Assembly: GCA_009923475.1 (NCBI GenBank)
Contig: RFTM01000104.1
Span: 1-6,307 of the forward strand
DNA: 6,307 bases
From: Gammaproteobacteria bacterium
Lineage (GTDB): Bacteria > Pseudomonadota > Gammaproteobacteria > Steroidobacterales > Steroidobacteraceae
Direction of reading: 5' to 3'
Part shown: positions 5,587 to 6,307 of the stretch, in pieces
Layout of the letters: each line of letters starts with the position of its first letter
Numbering within the stretch: position 1 is the first letter of the stretch
Translations under genes and position numbers: made by a program
The notes under the pieces: model-generated
Told to the model about the DNA's origin: nothing
What the model saw: the letters and a program-made list of their open reading frames with translations, nothing else
The model's database searches: none

Positions 5587-5599
5587 GATGGACTAAAAT
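5573..5599 (+). promoter_or_regulatory. Candidate mdh promoter
   Basis: TAAAAT at 5594-5599 matches the -10 consensus at five of six positions, and is the only AT-rich hexamer between the hairpin and mdh. The best -35-like sequence is TTGGGA at 5573-5578, four of six, but with a short 15-base spacer, inside the loop of the GC hairpin. The start point would be near 5606, giving a leader of about 20 bases that includes GGAG at 5617-5620. Confidence 0.5.
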
Positions 5600-5626
5600 C
5601 AAGCGGTTACCCTCTTGGAGACCCTG

Positions 5627-6307
5627 ATGAAGCAGCCCTTGAACGTCGCGATCACCGGTGCCGCCGGCCAGATCGGCTATGCCCTCGCCTTCCGTGTCGC
5701 CTCCGGCGCCCTGTTCGGCCCCGACCAGCCCGTGCACCTGCACCTGCTCGAGATCACCCCGGCGCTGCCCACGCTGCAGGGCGTGGTGATGGAGCTCGAC
5801 GATTGCGCGTTCCCGACGCTCGCCAAGGTCACCGCCACCGACGACGCGCGCGTCGCCTTCAAAGATTGCCATGCGGCGCTGCTGGTCGGCGCGCGGCCGC
5901 GCGGCCCCGGCATGGAGCGCAAGGACCTGCTGCTCGCCAACGCGCAGATCTTCTCGGCCCAGGGCAAGGCCCTCGACGCCGTCGCCGCGCGCGACGTGCG
6001 CGTGCTGGTGGTCGGCAACCCCGCCAACACCAACGCGCTGATCGCCATGAAGAACGCGCCCTCGCTCAAGCCGCAGAGCTTCACCGCGATGACGCGCCTC
6101 GACCACAACCGCGCGCTGTCGCAGCTCGCGGCCAAGACCGGCACGCACGTCAACGACATCCAGAAGATGACGATCTGGGGCAACCACTCGTCGACGCAGT
6201 ACCCGGACATCAGCCACTGCCTCGTCAAGGGACAGGCGGCGCGCTCGCTCGTCGACCAGGCCTGGGTCGAGGGCGACTTCATCCCGACCGTGCAGCAGCG
6301 CGGCGCC
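5627..6307 (+). CDS. mdh: Malate dehydrogenase (NAD), N-terminal 227 residues, cut by window edge
   Basis: This cytoplasmic enzyme of the citric acid cycle interconverts malate and oxaloacetate with NAD. The 227 visible residues are about two thirds of the usual 325-330. Features: Rossmann-fold glycine motif TGAAGQIG (10-17); Glu42 at the end of the second strand, as expected for the adenosine ribose of NAD; the mobile substrate loop [11 protein letters not shown] (88-98) with Arg92 and Arg98; NPANTN (131-136); LDHNRA (158-163) with Asp159 and substrate-binding Arg162; catalytic His187 in [11 protein letters not shown]. The family is the MDH type 2 group of cytosolic-like bacterial enzymes, found in many proteobacteria. 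The ATG has GGAG 6 bases upstream. The gene is divergent from the GntR operon and shares its intergenic region of 125 bases. The reading frame is open to the last base of the window. Confidence 0.97.
   Translation, partial: MKQPLNVAITGAAGQIGYALAFRVASGALFGPDQPVHLHLLEITPALPTLQGVVMELDDCAFPTLAKVTATDDARVAFKDCHAALLVGARPRGPGMERKDLLLANAQIFSAQGKALDAVAARDVRVLVVGNPANTNALIAMKNAPSLKPQSFTAMTRLDHNRALSQLAAKTGTHVNDIQKMTIWGNHSSTQYPDISHCLVKGQAARSLVDQAWVEGDFIPTVQQRGA

Noticed and set aside
5561..6217. A 218-codon minus-strand frame opposite mdh
   Set aside because: It is antisense to mdh, whose motifs are unmistakable. Composition is shadow-like (Arg, Gly, His, Val rich).

Overview
The window is GC-rich, tightly packed proteobacterial chromosome. 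No rRNA, tRNA, CRISPR array, transposase or phage gene is visible. The malate dehydrogenase type, the YtrA-type GntR operator and the fused STAS-MlaE permease suggest a gammaproteobacterium of the Xanthomonas/Lysobacter group; this is inference from gene content, since no marker gene is present. All genes but the last are on the minus strand. Nearly all long overlapping frames are GC-driven shadows.

Minus strand, in transcription order from the right. (A) An operon starts at a divergent intergenic region (about 5502-5626). It encodes a 44-residue hydrophobic peptide not recognised as any family, a YtrA-type GntR repressor, an ABC ATPase and an ABC-2 type permease. The last three overlap by ATGA junctions. 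A perfect inverted repeat, TATTGGTG-N16-CACCAATA, lies on the promoter between the -35 box and the start of the first gene, the arrangement expected for autoregulation by the GntR protein. (B) dps encodes a ferritin-like DNA-binding/ferroxidase protein. Its leader carries an ATAG-N7-CTAT palindrome resembling half of an OxyR site. (C) A small double-CDGSH iron-sulfur protein has its own -10-like element. It is followed after one base by an MCE/Mla-type lipid transport cluster: STAS-MlaE permease, MlaF-like ATPase and an MCE (MlaD-like) protein cut by the left edge.

Plus strand: mdh (NAD malate dehydrogenase) diverges from the GntR operon and runs off the right edge.

Functionally the window combines envelope maintenance (an Mla-type phospholipid transporter and a YtrA-regulated ABC exporter), iron and oxidative-stress protection (Dps, CDGSH protein) and central metabolism (Mdh). 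The most distinctive parts are the regulatory architecture at 5502-5626 and the unannotated small membrane peptide leading the GntR operon.
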